From: an uncultured Clostridia bacterium
GTDB taxonomy: Bacteria; Bacillota; Clostridia; Oscillospirales; Acutalibacteraceae
Assembly (NCBI GenBank): GCA_946407065.1
Contig: CAMJMQ010000001.1
Span: forward strand, 1-64,000
Reading direction: 5' to 3'
Length of the DNA stretch: 64,000 bases
Below are positions 44,117 through 52,900 of this stretch, piece by piece (within the stretch, counting starts at the first letter, position 1; every line of letters starts with the position of its first letter). Under the pieces are notes generated by a model. The model saw nothing but the letters and a program-made list of their open reading frames with translations. It was not told the origin of the DNA and searched no databases. The position numbers were made by a program, and so were the translations under genes.

Positions 44117-45472
44117 ATGTATCTGAAAAGAAAAGTTGACATTTTTTTGAAAGAGTGGAAAGCTGATCCTGACAGAAAACCTCTTATCATCAAGGGAAGT
44201 CGACAGGTCGGTAAAACAGAATCCATCAATCATTTCGCCAAGGAGCATTATGAAAGCGTTATCGAAATCAACTTTGTCAGAGATGAAAAATACAAAGGGA
44301 TCATTTCCGACGGATATGACGTATCGTCAATTATCAAGAATATTTCACTAATCGATCCGTCAAAGAAATTTATCCCCGGTAAAACGCTGATCTTTTTTGA
44401 TGAGATAACCGAATTTCCTGAGATCGCTACCTGCTTGAAATTCTTTTGTATTGACAGGAGTTTTGATGTTATATGTAGCGGATCTATGCTGGGAGTGAAT
44501 TACAAAAAGATTGAAAGCAACAGCGTGGGCTATAAAAAAGACTATAATATGTATTCGCTGGACTTTGAGGAATTCCTCTGGGCGAAAGGTTATTCTGATG
44601 ATACGGTCATTGATATGCTCACTCACATGAAAGAGCTGAAACCTTTCAGCGAGCTGGAGATGTCGGTGTTCCGCTCATTGTTTCTGGATTATAACATCTT
44701 GGGCGGCATGCCTGCTGTTGTGAGGGAGTATATTCAGAAAAACACTTTTGAAGGTTCTCTTGATACACAGAAGCAGCTTGTTGCGGACTATAAGGAAGAC
44801 ATTCGCAAATATGCCACAGGCGTCGATCAGACCAGAATCATCAATGTATTCAATCGTGTAGCCCCACAGCTTGCCAGAGAGAATAAGAAATTCCAGATAT
44901 CAAAAGTTGCTTCCGGTGCCAGATTTCGCGACTACCGGGGATGTGCCGAGTGGCTTGCCGATGCAGGTATGGTCAATATCTGTTACTGCATGGAGTTTCC
45001 GGAGCTGCCGTTGGGAGGCAATTTTGATCCGGATGTATTCAAGCTCTATTTTGCCGATACGGGACTTCTTGTGTCCTTATTGGATGATGAATCTCAGGAG
45101 GATCTGCGCGCCAACAAGAACCTGGGTGTATATAAGGGTGCGCTGTATGAGAATATGGTCAGTGAAGCGCTGATCAAGCAGGGATACAAGCTGTTTTATT
45201 ACAGAAGCGATGATTCAACGATGGAAACGGATTTCTTTATCCGTTCTATATCATCATTGATTCCGATCGAGGTAAAAGCCAAAAGAGGACGAGTTAAGTC
45301 GATGAACAGGTTGATCGAATCGGATAAGTATCCCGATATTCGATTTGGATTCAAGTTGTCCATGAACAATATCGGGCATGAAAACAGCATTTATACATTT
45401 CCGTATTTCTGTACATTTCTGCTTAAACGGTTTATGTCCGATTTTCGACCGACAGAGGAAAACGCAGAATAA
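44117..45472 (+). CDS. AAA ATPase with DUF4143 domain
   Basis: A 451-residue P-loop protein. Walker [19 protein letters not shown], Walker [16 protein letters not shown], a middle helical part, and C-terminal DUF4143 ([20 protein letters not shown] ... [20 protein letters not shown]) with nuclease-like strands [13 protein letters not shown]. Members are widespread in gut bacteria and archaea; their cellular role is not settled, with suggestions of NTP-driven DNA or restriction functions. A promoter-like AT-rich stretch and GGAGG precede the ATG. It is next to a cut-off parA gene on the other strand. Confidence 0.88.
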   Translation: MYLKRKVDIFLKEWKADPDRKPLIIKGSRQVGKTESINHFAKEHYESVIEINFVRDEKYKGIISDGYDVSSIIKNISLIDPSKKFIPGKTLIFFDEITEFPEIATCLKFFCIDRSFDVICSGSMLGVNYKKIESNSVGYKKDYNMYSLDFEEFLWAKGYSDDTVIDMLTHMKELKPFSELEMSVFRSLFLDYNILGGMPAVVREYIQKNTFEGSLDTQKQLVADYKEDIRKYATGVDQTRIINVFNRVAPQLARENKKFQISKVASGARFRDYRGCAEWLADAGMVNICYCMEFPELPLGGNFDPDVFKLYFADTGLLVSLLDDESQEDLRANKNLGVYKGALYENMVSEALIKQGYKLFYYRSDDSTMETDFFIRSISSLIPIEVKAKRGRVKSMNRLIESDKYPDIRFGFKLSMNNIGHENSIYTFPYFCTFLLKRFMSDFRPTEENAE

Positions 45473-45509
45473 AAACGCCGATGTCGTTTGTATCAACATT
45501 GATCTCTTT

Positions 45510-45745
45510 TTTGGGGGGCTGTTGCGTTCTTCCCGGACGATGTCCATGAGCTTATTGGCAAGGGTAATGTTGAAATCATCCGCATGATAGCCGAGGCAGG
45601 TGGTCAAATCCCCCTGCGGATCGGCATCAACAAGAAGAACCTTTTTCCCTTGTGCTGCGAGCGCTACACCGAGATTGACGGCGCTGATCGTCTTGCCGAC
45701 GCCGCCTTTCTGATTGCAGATGGCAATGGTTTTACAATATGGCAT
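45510..45745 (-). pseudogene. parA: truncated ParA (first 78 codons)
   Basis: The start is intact: GGAGG, ATG, then [20 protein letters not shown] (deviant Walker A), [20 protein letters not shown] and [20 protein letters not shown]. After this the sequence no longer resembles ParA and runs antisense into the DUF4143 gene. The gene was therefore cut at about 45510, probably by integration or deletion. A full protein would need about 180 more residues. Confidence 0.8.
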
Positions 45746-45855
45746 ACGTTTTTTCCTCCTTTCTTCAGGTTTTGTATTTCCAACTACTCAAATAGTGTGT
45801 GCTAAAGAGTAGGTAATACACAAGTAACATTTTTATGAGAGTGGATTATATATAA

Positions 45856-45888
45856 AAGGGGCTGTCGCATAGTGAACCGCACCCCTTT
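45856..45888. repeat. left IS-like inverted terminal repeat
   Basis: GGGGCTGTCGCATAGTGAAC then CGCACCCC. A related sequence in inverted orientation is at 47112-47144 (read from the other strand GAGGCTGTCGCACTAAG...TGAACCGCAGCCC). The two look like the ends of a transposon enclosing the TRIC-channel gene. Confidence 0.5.
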
Positions 45889-46001
45889 CATTTTGCATAA
45901 TTACTGTGATAAAATGCAATAGTTGCGGTTGAAAAGTTAATACTACTCATGTATAATAAATCTATAGATGTCGAAAACTACAGAAAAAGGAGGGCTTGGA
46001 T

Positions 46002-46709
46002 TTGCAAACAATGCTTATGATCTTCGATATTCTCGGAACAGTAGCCTTTGCGATATCGGGCGCTCTTGTTGCGATAAAGCGAAGAATGGATATTTTCGGT
46101 GTAGTGGTCCTTGCTATCGTTACCGCTACGGGCGGAGGAATCCTGCGTGATGTATTGATCGGCCGCCTTCCGCCGGACGCTCTTTTATACCCGCGTTATG
46201 TTGCTATAGCTGCCGGAGTGGGATTGTTATGTTTTTTGGTGATGTACTTTCATCCCCGTATGCCGGAAAAGCTGACTACCGCTTACGATATGATGATGTT
46301 TATCTTCGATACCCTCGGTGTAGCGGCGTTTACCGTTGACGGTGTAGCGGTGGGAAAAAGCAGCAGCTTTGGCGGCAACTGGTTCCTTTTGGTATTTTTA
46401 GGAGTTATCACAGGAGTTGGCGGAGGTATGATCCGCGATATCCTTGCCAGCCGTGTGCCCGAAGTGCTTCAAAAGCATGTTTACGCTCTTGCTTCGATTA
46501 TAGGCGCGCTGATCACAGGCATAATGACTATCTACGGAATAGATGAACAGATAAGCGTAATTTGCGGCTTTGCGGCGATAGTTCTGCTAAGGATACTTGC
46601 CGCGCGATTTAGGTGGAATCTGCCGAGAGTCGGTAAGTCAAGCCGAAACAGAAAGCGCTCATCAAAGGATATCGGGATTGATGACGGCGATATTCAGGAT
46701 GATGAATAG
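46002..46709 (+). CDS. TRIC-type cation channel family protein (UPF0126/YadS)
   Basis: A 235-residue membrane protein with two homologous halves of three helices each, the TRIC layout. Signatures: TATGGGILRDVLIGRLPPDA and GVGGGMIRDILASRVPEVLQ (G-G-G-x-x-R-D). Bacterial members are trimeric K+/cation channels in the inner membrane. The C-terminal tail is basic. TTG at 46002 is favoured since GGAGGG lies seven bases upstream; TTG 45996 is too close and ATG 46011 too far. It stands alone, bounded by IS-like inverted repeats. Confidence 0.88.
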   Translation: MQTMLMIFDILGTVAFAISGALVAIKRRMDIFGVVVLAIVTATGGGILRDVLIGRLPPDALLYPRYVAIAAGVGLLCFLVMYFHPRMPEKLTTAYDMMMFIFDTLGVAAFTVDGVAVGKSSSFGGNWFLLVFLGVITGVGGGMIRDILASRVPEVLQKHVYALASIIGALITGIMTIYGIDEQISVICGFAAIVLLRILAARFRWNLPRVGKSSRNRKRSSKDIGIDDGDIQDDE

Positions 46710-46711
46710 AT

Positions 46712-46822
46712 CGGCGCCGGGCATATCGTCCTCAAAAAATATGGAAAGATCGGACTGGATATGAAAGCTCTGCGCTGTATCGGCAATCTGAAAGAGATCG
46801 AAAATCAGTATCACTGGATGTA
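46712..46822 (+). pseudogene. C-terminal gene remnant
   Basis: An open frame without start codon reads GHIVLKKYGKIGLDMKALRC then IGNLKEIENQYHWM and stops at 46822. It looks like the tail of a lost protein, followed by a proper terminator. The assignment is weak. Confidence 0.25.
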
Positions 46823-46835
46823 ACGGATCAATTAA

Positions 46836-46867
46836 AACTGTCGTGTATTAGCGCGGCAGTTTTTTTG
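46836..46867 (+). terminator. Rho-independent terminator
   Basis: AACTGTCGTG and CGCGGCAGTT pair (with G-U pairs) around TATTAG, then T7. It ends the TRIC transcript. Confidence 0.75.
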
Positions 46868-47111
46868 TTGAAAACAAAGCGAAAATACCAAATGAAATCA
46901 TCTTTATTTTTCCTATTCGGAATTAAACTAACGATTTTTGAACACTTTGTATGCTATAATACGACTGTCCGAAAGCAGACCAAATAATGAATCAGGAGTG
47001 AAAAAGATCTTAGAGTGCTGACTTATTTGTTATATAACACCAAATAGGTATTATCAAATTGGCGAGTTTGCACGATAAGATTCTTCGCAAAAGTTCAGAA
47101 TGACACGACTT

Positions 47112-47144
47112 AGGGCTGCGGTTCATTTCTTAGTGCGACAGCCT
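47112..47144. repeat. right IS-like inverted terminal repeat
   Basis: GGGCTGCGGTTCATTTCTTA then GTGCGACAGCC. It is an imperfect inverted copy of 45856-45888. No transposase gene lies between the two; the intervening 1.2 kb holds only the TRIC gene, a remnant and a terminator. Confidence 0.5.
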
Positions 47145-47247
47145 CTCTTTATGTTATTCTGCGATCGGTGAAATCGCAAACTTCACAAGCCATCCGTTTT
47201 TCTGTATAACATAGTCAAAAGCAGAAGATACAGAAAGGATGAGACTT

Positions 47248-48405
47248 ATGGCAAAGAGAAAAAGAGGCTACTCGCTGTACTTCAACAAACAGCGCAACAG
47301 GTACGTCGGACAGCTGAAATGTGAGATTTTCGGCGAGGAGAAGCGCAAAAGCTTTTACGGCAGGACCAAGGGTGAAGTCAACGAGAAAATCAGTGACTTC
47401 AAGCGCCGCCTGAAAGCGGGCGAGTTCAAGGTCGTCGAAGAGGAGGATCCGTCAGAGACGATCACCCTGCATGAGTTGGCAGAGAAAATCATTGAGGATC
47501 AGCATGATCTGAATGAGATCTCCGATTCGACCTACGACCGCAAATGCGAAACGCTGAAAAAACTCGCGCCCATCGGCAACATAAGGATCAAGGATATCAC
47601 CGAGGATACGGTCAAAAAGTTCCTGATCACCCAGATGGGCTACTCACAGTCCATCATCAACAAGGTTTATCAGATGCTGAAAGGAACGCTTGACGAGGCT
47701 GTCCGAAAGAAGTATATCACCGAGCATCCGATGATCAGCATCAAGAAACCCAAGACCAAGCAGGAGAAAGTTAAGGTTCGCGCATTGACGCTCGCTGAGC
47801 AGAACGAACTGCTCGACATCCTGAAAACGAAGAAGGTCCTATACGGCGATCAGATGCTGCTGTCGATGTTCACCGGTATGCGGATGGGCGAGGTCAACGC
47901 GCTGGATATCAGGGACGTCGACTTCAAGCACGGCGTGATCACCGTGAACAAAACCGTTTCGCTCAACACCTTCAAGGTGGAATACATCCGAAAACGGACA
48001 AAGACTGCTGCCGGTATGCGCCGACTGAGAGTAAACGATGAGGTGCTCGCCTTTCTTCGGAAGGTGATCGGAGATCGGACAGAGGGACGCGTGTTCTCGA
48101 CCAAGCAGGGCGGGATCGTCAGCACCAATAAGGTGAATTGCAGTTTTTCACGGCTGATAAAAGGATATGATGTGATCGATCCGTATGTCGACGGAAAGGT
48201 CGACCTCCACAGTCTCAGGCATACCTACGCGACGCGCTGTATCGAGGGCGGTATGCCGCCGCAGGTGCTGAAGCGGATCCTCGGTCATACGGATATCACG
48301 GTGACGATGAACACCTACTGCGATACCTTCGACCCCTACGCGGATGAGCATATCATCAAAGCCGACTGCTATATGAAGGACAAGAATCTTTCAATAATGA
48401 ATTGA
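47248..48405 (+). CDS. int: tyrosine integrase 3
   Basis: A 385-residue tyrosine recombinase, a close relative of integrase 2 (shared KTAAGMRRL, VDLHSLRHTYATRCIEGGMP and more). It has the complete catalytic set: Arg in FTGMRMGEVNALD, H-x-x-R in HSLRHTYATR, His in LGHTDITVT and Tyr in NTYCDTF. No excisionase or transfer gene accompanies it, so it may be the last trace of another element or act in trans. ATG 47248 is favoured over 47239 by the spacing from AAAGGATGAG. Confidence 0.92.
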   Translation: MAKRKRGYSLYFNKQRNRYVGQLKCEIFGEEKRKSFYGRTKGEVNEKISDFKRRLKAGEFKVVEEEDPSETITLHELAEKIIEDQHDLNEISDSTYDRKCETLKKLAPIGNIRIKDITEDTVKKFLITQMGYSQSIINKVYQMLKGTLDEAVRKKYITEHPMISIKKPKTKQEKVKVRALTLAEQNELLDILKTKKVLYGDQMLLSMFTGMRMGEVNALDIRDVDFKHGVITVNKTVSLNTFKVEYIRKRTKTAAGMRRLRVNDEVLAFLRKVIGDRTEGRVFSTKQGGIVSTNKVNCSFSRLIKGYDVIDPYVDGKVDLHSLRHTYATRCIEGGMPPQVLKRILGHTDITVTMNTYCDTFDPYADEHIIKADCYMKDKNLSIMN

Positions 48406-48445
48406 AGCGGAGACAATAACCATAATTAATCTATATCACTTCACA

Positions 48446-48485
48446 AAAGGGAGTTACGCGTCATCAAGCGTAGCTCCCCTTTTTC
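48446..48485 (+). terminator. Rho-independent terminator
   Basis: AAAGGGAGTTACGC pairs with GCGTAGCTCCCCTTTTT around GTCATCAA. It serves integrase 3 and probably, in the other direction, the toxin gene. Confidence 0.8.
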
Positions 48486-48493
48486 GTTTCATA

Positions 48494-48799
48494 TTACTGA
48501 AGAATAATGTGTATATAGTTCGTTCTTGCATCCCTGATACGGATAACACGGATAATATCATTGTCGATTTTATAAAACGCGATATGCTGATGGATAATCA
48601 AATACCGTATATCTGTATCTCGGTCAACTTTACCGCTCAACTCTGCGCCGAGCTTTGGATTTTCCTTTAACAGAGCACAGCTTTTCAAAATCTTCTGTGA
48701 AATGTTTTCAGCAGCCGATGGATTTTGTAAGTCATCGCGGATATACGCTTTTATCTCTCTCAGATCAGCCCTCGCCTGTGGCGAATAAATCAGCTTCAT
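48494..48799 (-). CDS. relE: RelE/ParE family toxin
   Basis: A 101-residue toxin: MKLIYSPQARADLREIKAYI, NPSAAENISQKILKSCALLK, GAELSGKVDRDTDIRYLIIH and the terminal IRVIRIRDARTNYIHIIL with late Arg residues typical of RelE/ParE. Either an mRNA-cleaving RelE or a gyrase-poisoning ParE; sequence alone does not decide. It overlaps the antitoxin gene by 4 nt, the usual arrangement. Confidence 0.9.
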   Translation of the reverse strand: MKLIYSPQARADLREIKAYIRDDLQNPSAAENISQKILKSCALLKENPKLGAELSGKVDRDTDIRYLIIHQHIAFYKIDNDIIRVIRIRDARTNYIHIILQ

Positions 48800-49113
48800 T
48801 CGCTCACACCGAATTCAGCGAGCATATCTTCTTCCGAAATCCAATCACTTTCAGATTTTGCAGAATCCTCACCGGCTTTCAACTCAGCCATCAACAGCGC
48901 AATCGCCTGTTCTCTGAGCACCTTGTCGCCGTCTTTTGTCATCAAGAACGGCAGACCGCCCACGTTAAGTGTCTGTTGTAAAAAGGCATTGAACGCTTCT
49001 GTTAAGGTCAATCCGCAATCAGCTAAAATCCCTTCAACTTCCTTTTTAACTTCGGGATTTATCCGTGCTTGAAAGGTTGATGTTTTCGGTGCGTTTGCAA
49101 CATTGATACTCAT
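48796..49113 (-). CDS. relB: RelB/DinJ family antitoxin
   Basis: A 105-residue antitoxin. The N-terminal ribbon-helix-helix (TSTFQARINPEVKKEVEGIL, ADCGLTLTEAFNAFLQQTL) binds the operon promoter; the acidic C-terminal part (SESDWISEEDMLAEFGVSE) would wrap the toxin. Start ATG after AAAGGGG. With the toxin it forms a type II stabilisation module, often found next to mobile elements, as here. Confidence 0.9.
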   Translation of the reverse strand: MSINVANAPKTSTFQARINPEVKKEVEGILADCGLTLTEAFNAFLQQTLNVGGLPFLMTKDGDKVLREQAIALLMAELKAGEDSAKSESDWISEEDMLAEFGVSE

Positions 49114-49232
49114 GGTATCGCCCCTTTCTGTTAATCTGATATTAATATAACCAATCCAGCGGGGAATGTCAATACATTGTCATTACATTTTGTAGGCTAT
49201 GGGATAGAATAAGTCAGTTGACGGATTCGCTG

Positions 49233-49280
49233 TTTTATCGCCGATTTTTATCACCGATTTTTTCTTTTATCGCCGATTTC
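49233..49280. repeat. short direct repeats ATCGCCGATTT
   Basis: TTTTATCGCCGATTT occurs twice (49233 and 49266) with a variant TATCACCGATTT between. The function is unknown; the stretch 49114-49440 has no gene. Confidence 0.35.
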
Positions 49281-49440
49281 AAAATATTTTTTCAGTGCAA
49301 AAAATCGCCATCGGAGACCTTAAATGACTCCTGTCAGGGTGACCAAACAAAGTCCTTTATCCTGTACCGTTTGAACATTAGTTTGAGCATTTTTTACGTT
49401 CCGAGCCCGCGAGACCGCATGGGGACTGGGATTTGTACTT

Positions 49441-49508
49441 TCACTCGGACCACCCTAAAACTCTCAAAAGTGTAGATTTTATCTCACTTTTGGGAGTTTT
49501 TCTTTTTT
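49441..49508. repeat. att-like core copy 2 with terminator
   Basis: TCACTCGGACCACCCTAA is followed by a hairpin ACTCTCAAAAGTG...CACTTTTGGGAGT and a T-run. Nearly the same 65 bp occur at 55713-55783. The site lies just after the 3' end of an integrase remnant on the minus strand, as expected for an attachment site. Confidence 0.5.
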
Positions 49509-49572
49509 GTGAATCAAAACTTTTTCATTATTTTTTCATTGTTTCAGACCGTTTTTCACGATTTTTCATTTT

Positions 49573-49790
49573 TCAAGCCGGCTTATCACATTTATTTCTT
49601 TGCTGATTCAGCAGATCGCTCATCACATTACATCCGAAAGCCGTCGCTTCTTTGAATTCGTGAGCATAAACAGATAAGGTTACATTTCCATTGATATGAC
49701 CAACGATGTTTGAAATCGTCGTGATGTCAACGTTGCTATGAATCAAATTAGTTAAGTCAAGTGAAATGCTACATGAATGATTGGAATCAG
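49573..49790 (-). pseudogene. C-terminal remnant of a tyrosine integrase
   Basis: The last 60 codons read LDLTNLIHSNVDITTISNIV, GHINGNVTLSVYAHEFKEAT, matching the end of tyrosine recombinases (H-x-x-R region lost, G-H-x-N...Y-A-H kept). The N-terminal two thirds are missing. It belongs to a different family from the three intact integrases. Confidence 0.65.
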
Positions 49791-49910
49791 AAGCAGAAAA
49801 AAGAGGATGGAGCTCACGCCCCATCCTCCAGAGGAATTTCAACGATACGTTTACATGATGCAAATAAACGCATCGTCTAAATGATGAAATCTAAAGAACT
49901 TATTTAGCTA

Positions 49911-52900
49911 TCAGACATACTCATTGATCGGGAATTTGACCTTGACACCGGCTAAGTAGCGCTGGATCAATGTCACGTCAATGATAGTTACTTCTCCATC
50001 GCTGTCAACATCCGCCGCCTTGATCTGCTTATCGGACAGATTGCCCATCGAAAGCAGATAGCGCTGGATCACGGTCGCGTCTGTAATCGTGACCACACCG
50101 TCGCCGTCGACGTCGCCCAGCAGGACGATATTGTCCACAGTGGTCTCCGCGTCGGTGAGCTTTTCGAGGGTCTCAGGTGTAACAAGAGCCTTCTGGTCGT
50201 CGGTCAGCGCTTCATAAGCCTGTCTTGCCGCCTCGATCTGCTCCTCGTCATCGACGGTCACGTCGGTCGGCAGGGCGTTGATCATATCCTCAACAGCCTT
50301 TGCAGCCTCGAGGTCTCTGATCATATCCTGAGCCTTGAACAGCTTGTCGATAGCGCTGAACGTGAGATAATCCGCCTGTGCGGGAGTGAGGTTCAAACGC
50401 GCCTCGTTTGCCGCGTCAACAGCCGCCTTATCGGCAAGGGTGATCTCGGTCGGCAGAGCGTTGATCTGATCCTCTACAGCCTTTGCGGCCTCACGGTCAG
50501 CGATTACTTCCTCGGCGTCTTCGAGCTTTTCAACAACGCTAAGGTCAATCAGGTCTTTCTGCTCGGGTTCGAGTGCGTCGTAAGCGGCGCGAGCGTCTTC
50601 TACGTCAGCCTTATCCTCGAGAAGAATGACATCGGGCAGAGCGTTAATTTTGTCCTCAACAGCCTTTGCAGCCTCGAGGTCTCTGATCATATCCTGAGCC
50701 TTGAACAGCTTGTCGATAGCGCTGAACGTGAGATAATCCGCCTGTGCGGGAGTGAGGTTCAAACGCGCCTCGTTTGCCGCGTCAACAGCCGCCTTATCGG
50801 CAAGGGTGATCTCGGTCGGCAGAGCGTTGATCTGATCCTCTACAGCCTTTGCGGCCTCACGGTCAGCGATTACTTCCTCGGCGTCTTCGAGCTTTTCAAC
50901 AACGCTAAGGTCAATCAGGTCTTTCTGCTCGGGTTCGAGTGCGTCGTAAGCGGCGCGAGCGTCTTCTACGTCAGCCTTATCCTCGAGAAGAATGACATCG
51001 GGCAGAGCTTTGATTTTGTCCTCAACAACCTTTGCGGCTTCGAGGTCTTGGATTTTATCCAGTGCGTCCAGGAGATCGTCAAACAGGTCGCCGTCAAGCA
51101 AAAATACCTGATCGTCGGTGAGTGCACCAAAAGCGTCGTATGTCGCGTTAACAGCGTCCTTGTCGTTGAGGGTGATGTCCTCAACTGCGGGCAGAGCTTT
51201 GATCATGTCCTCAACAACCTTTACGGCTTCGAGGTCGGCGATGGCTTTCTCAGCGGCAGCCAACTTTTCGAGGGTCTCAGGTGTAACAAGAGCCTTCTGA
51301 TCGTCGGTCAGTGCGTCATAAGCCCGTCTTGCTTCTTCTACGGTCGGCTTGTCGTCCAGGGTGACCTCGCCCAGCGCGTTGATCTGATCGGTCACAGCCT
51401 TTGCAGCCTCAAGATTCATGATCGCTTTTATCGCTTCTCCGAGCTTACCATGGGTGTCGAGAGTAATATATTCCACCTGCTCGAAGGTCAGGTTATCAAG
51501 AGCTTCGACAGCGGCGTCAACAAGCGGCTTGTCCGCGAGAGTGATCTCACTTGCGGCGGGCAGCGCGTTGATCTGGTCGGTAACAGCCTTGGCAGCCTCG
51601 CGGTCGGCGATGACCTTCTCGGCGGCTTCGAGCTTAGCGATGGAATCGTTATCTATGAGCGCCTTCTGATCGTCGGTCAGCGCGTCGAATGCGGCTCTTG
51701 CCGCCTCCACGTCTGCCTTATCGTCGAGAGTGACCACATCGGGCAGGGAGTCGATCTTGTCATCAACAGCGTCGGCAGCGTCCTGATCAATGGCCTCGGT
51801 GAGGGCAGCCTCGGCGTCGGTGAGCTTGCTCAGCGTCTCCGCGTCGATAAAGCTCTGTTGATCGTCGGTCAGCGCGTCATAAGCGTTTCTCGCCGCTTCG
51901 ATCTGCTCCGAGTCGGCGAGGGTCACGTCGGTCGGCAGGGCGTTGATCAGGTCGATCACGGCGGTGCTCTCGGCGGGAGGATTGCGCTTGGCAAAGATCA
52001 AGCCGTTATACCAGTCGTCGCCGCCCTGTCCGTCGGGACGGAAGTAGATATTGTAGGAGCCGTCTGTCGGGAAGCTCATGTTATTGCCCATGCCGTCGGG
52101 GAACCATTTCTTGCCCTTGCCCGGCTCTGCGTAGACGATCTTGATCTCGTCGGACGCGGTCAGCGCAAGGTCGTTGAGCATATACTCGCCCTCGACCGCG
52201 GGGTTCGCGGCGAGCTTGTAAGCGGGGTCGATCGCCCAGTTGTTCATGGTGCCCACGACATAGTAGCCCGCCTCATACTTCGCGACAGCGTCAAAGGTCG
52301 CGGTGTACTCAACGTCGCCTGTGACAGCAACAACTTCAGGAGTCCAGCCCGCGAAGGTATAGGTGAAGTCGTCGTCCTCGTCCTTCTCGGGAGTAGTGCC
52401 GTTGTACTCGGGCATATCGCCGTAGTAAACTGTAGTTGTGTCAATTGTGGCACCATCGTCGTTCAGCCAAGTGACAGTATAGCTCTTAGGAACATCATGG
52501 ATAGTGTCTTCCTTCTGAATATTGTAATCTACAAGTGTTTTAGTATCTTCAAGCTCCTGACCGGCATAAATCAATCTTTGCTGTGCGGCAGGAATTCCTA
52601 ATTCGTCGGCTAAGTCCGCCTTGATCTGTGCGATTGTTGTATTATTGGTTACCGTCAGGTTGTAAGAACTACCTTTGGGTGTTTTGATGATAACGACGTA
52701 CTTCTTAAAGCTATCAAATACGGCGGTATAGGTCACGTCGCCTGTGACAGCGCTAACCTCGGGAGACCAGCCCTTGAAGGTGTAGATATAGTCGCCGTCC
52801 TCGTCCTTTTCGGGAGTAACGCCGTTGTACTCGGGCATATCGCCGTAGTAAACTGTAGTTGTGTCAATTGTGGCACCATCGTCGTTCAGCCAAGTGACAG

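Noticed and set aside
49441..49453. Complete tRNA gene ending at the GGACCACC string
   Set aside because: No T-loop, anticodon arm or complementary acceptor strand lies upstream; only the 3'-like end is present, so I call it an att-like repeat.
51048..52601. A 517-codon open frame antisense to the large dockerin gene
   Set aside because: It mirrors the repeat structure of the real gene, has no ribosome site and gives a Val/Gly/Leu-rich product of no family; the sense frame has clear domains.
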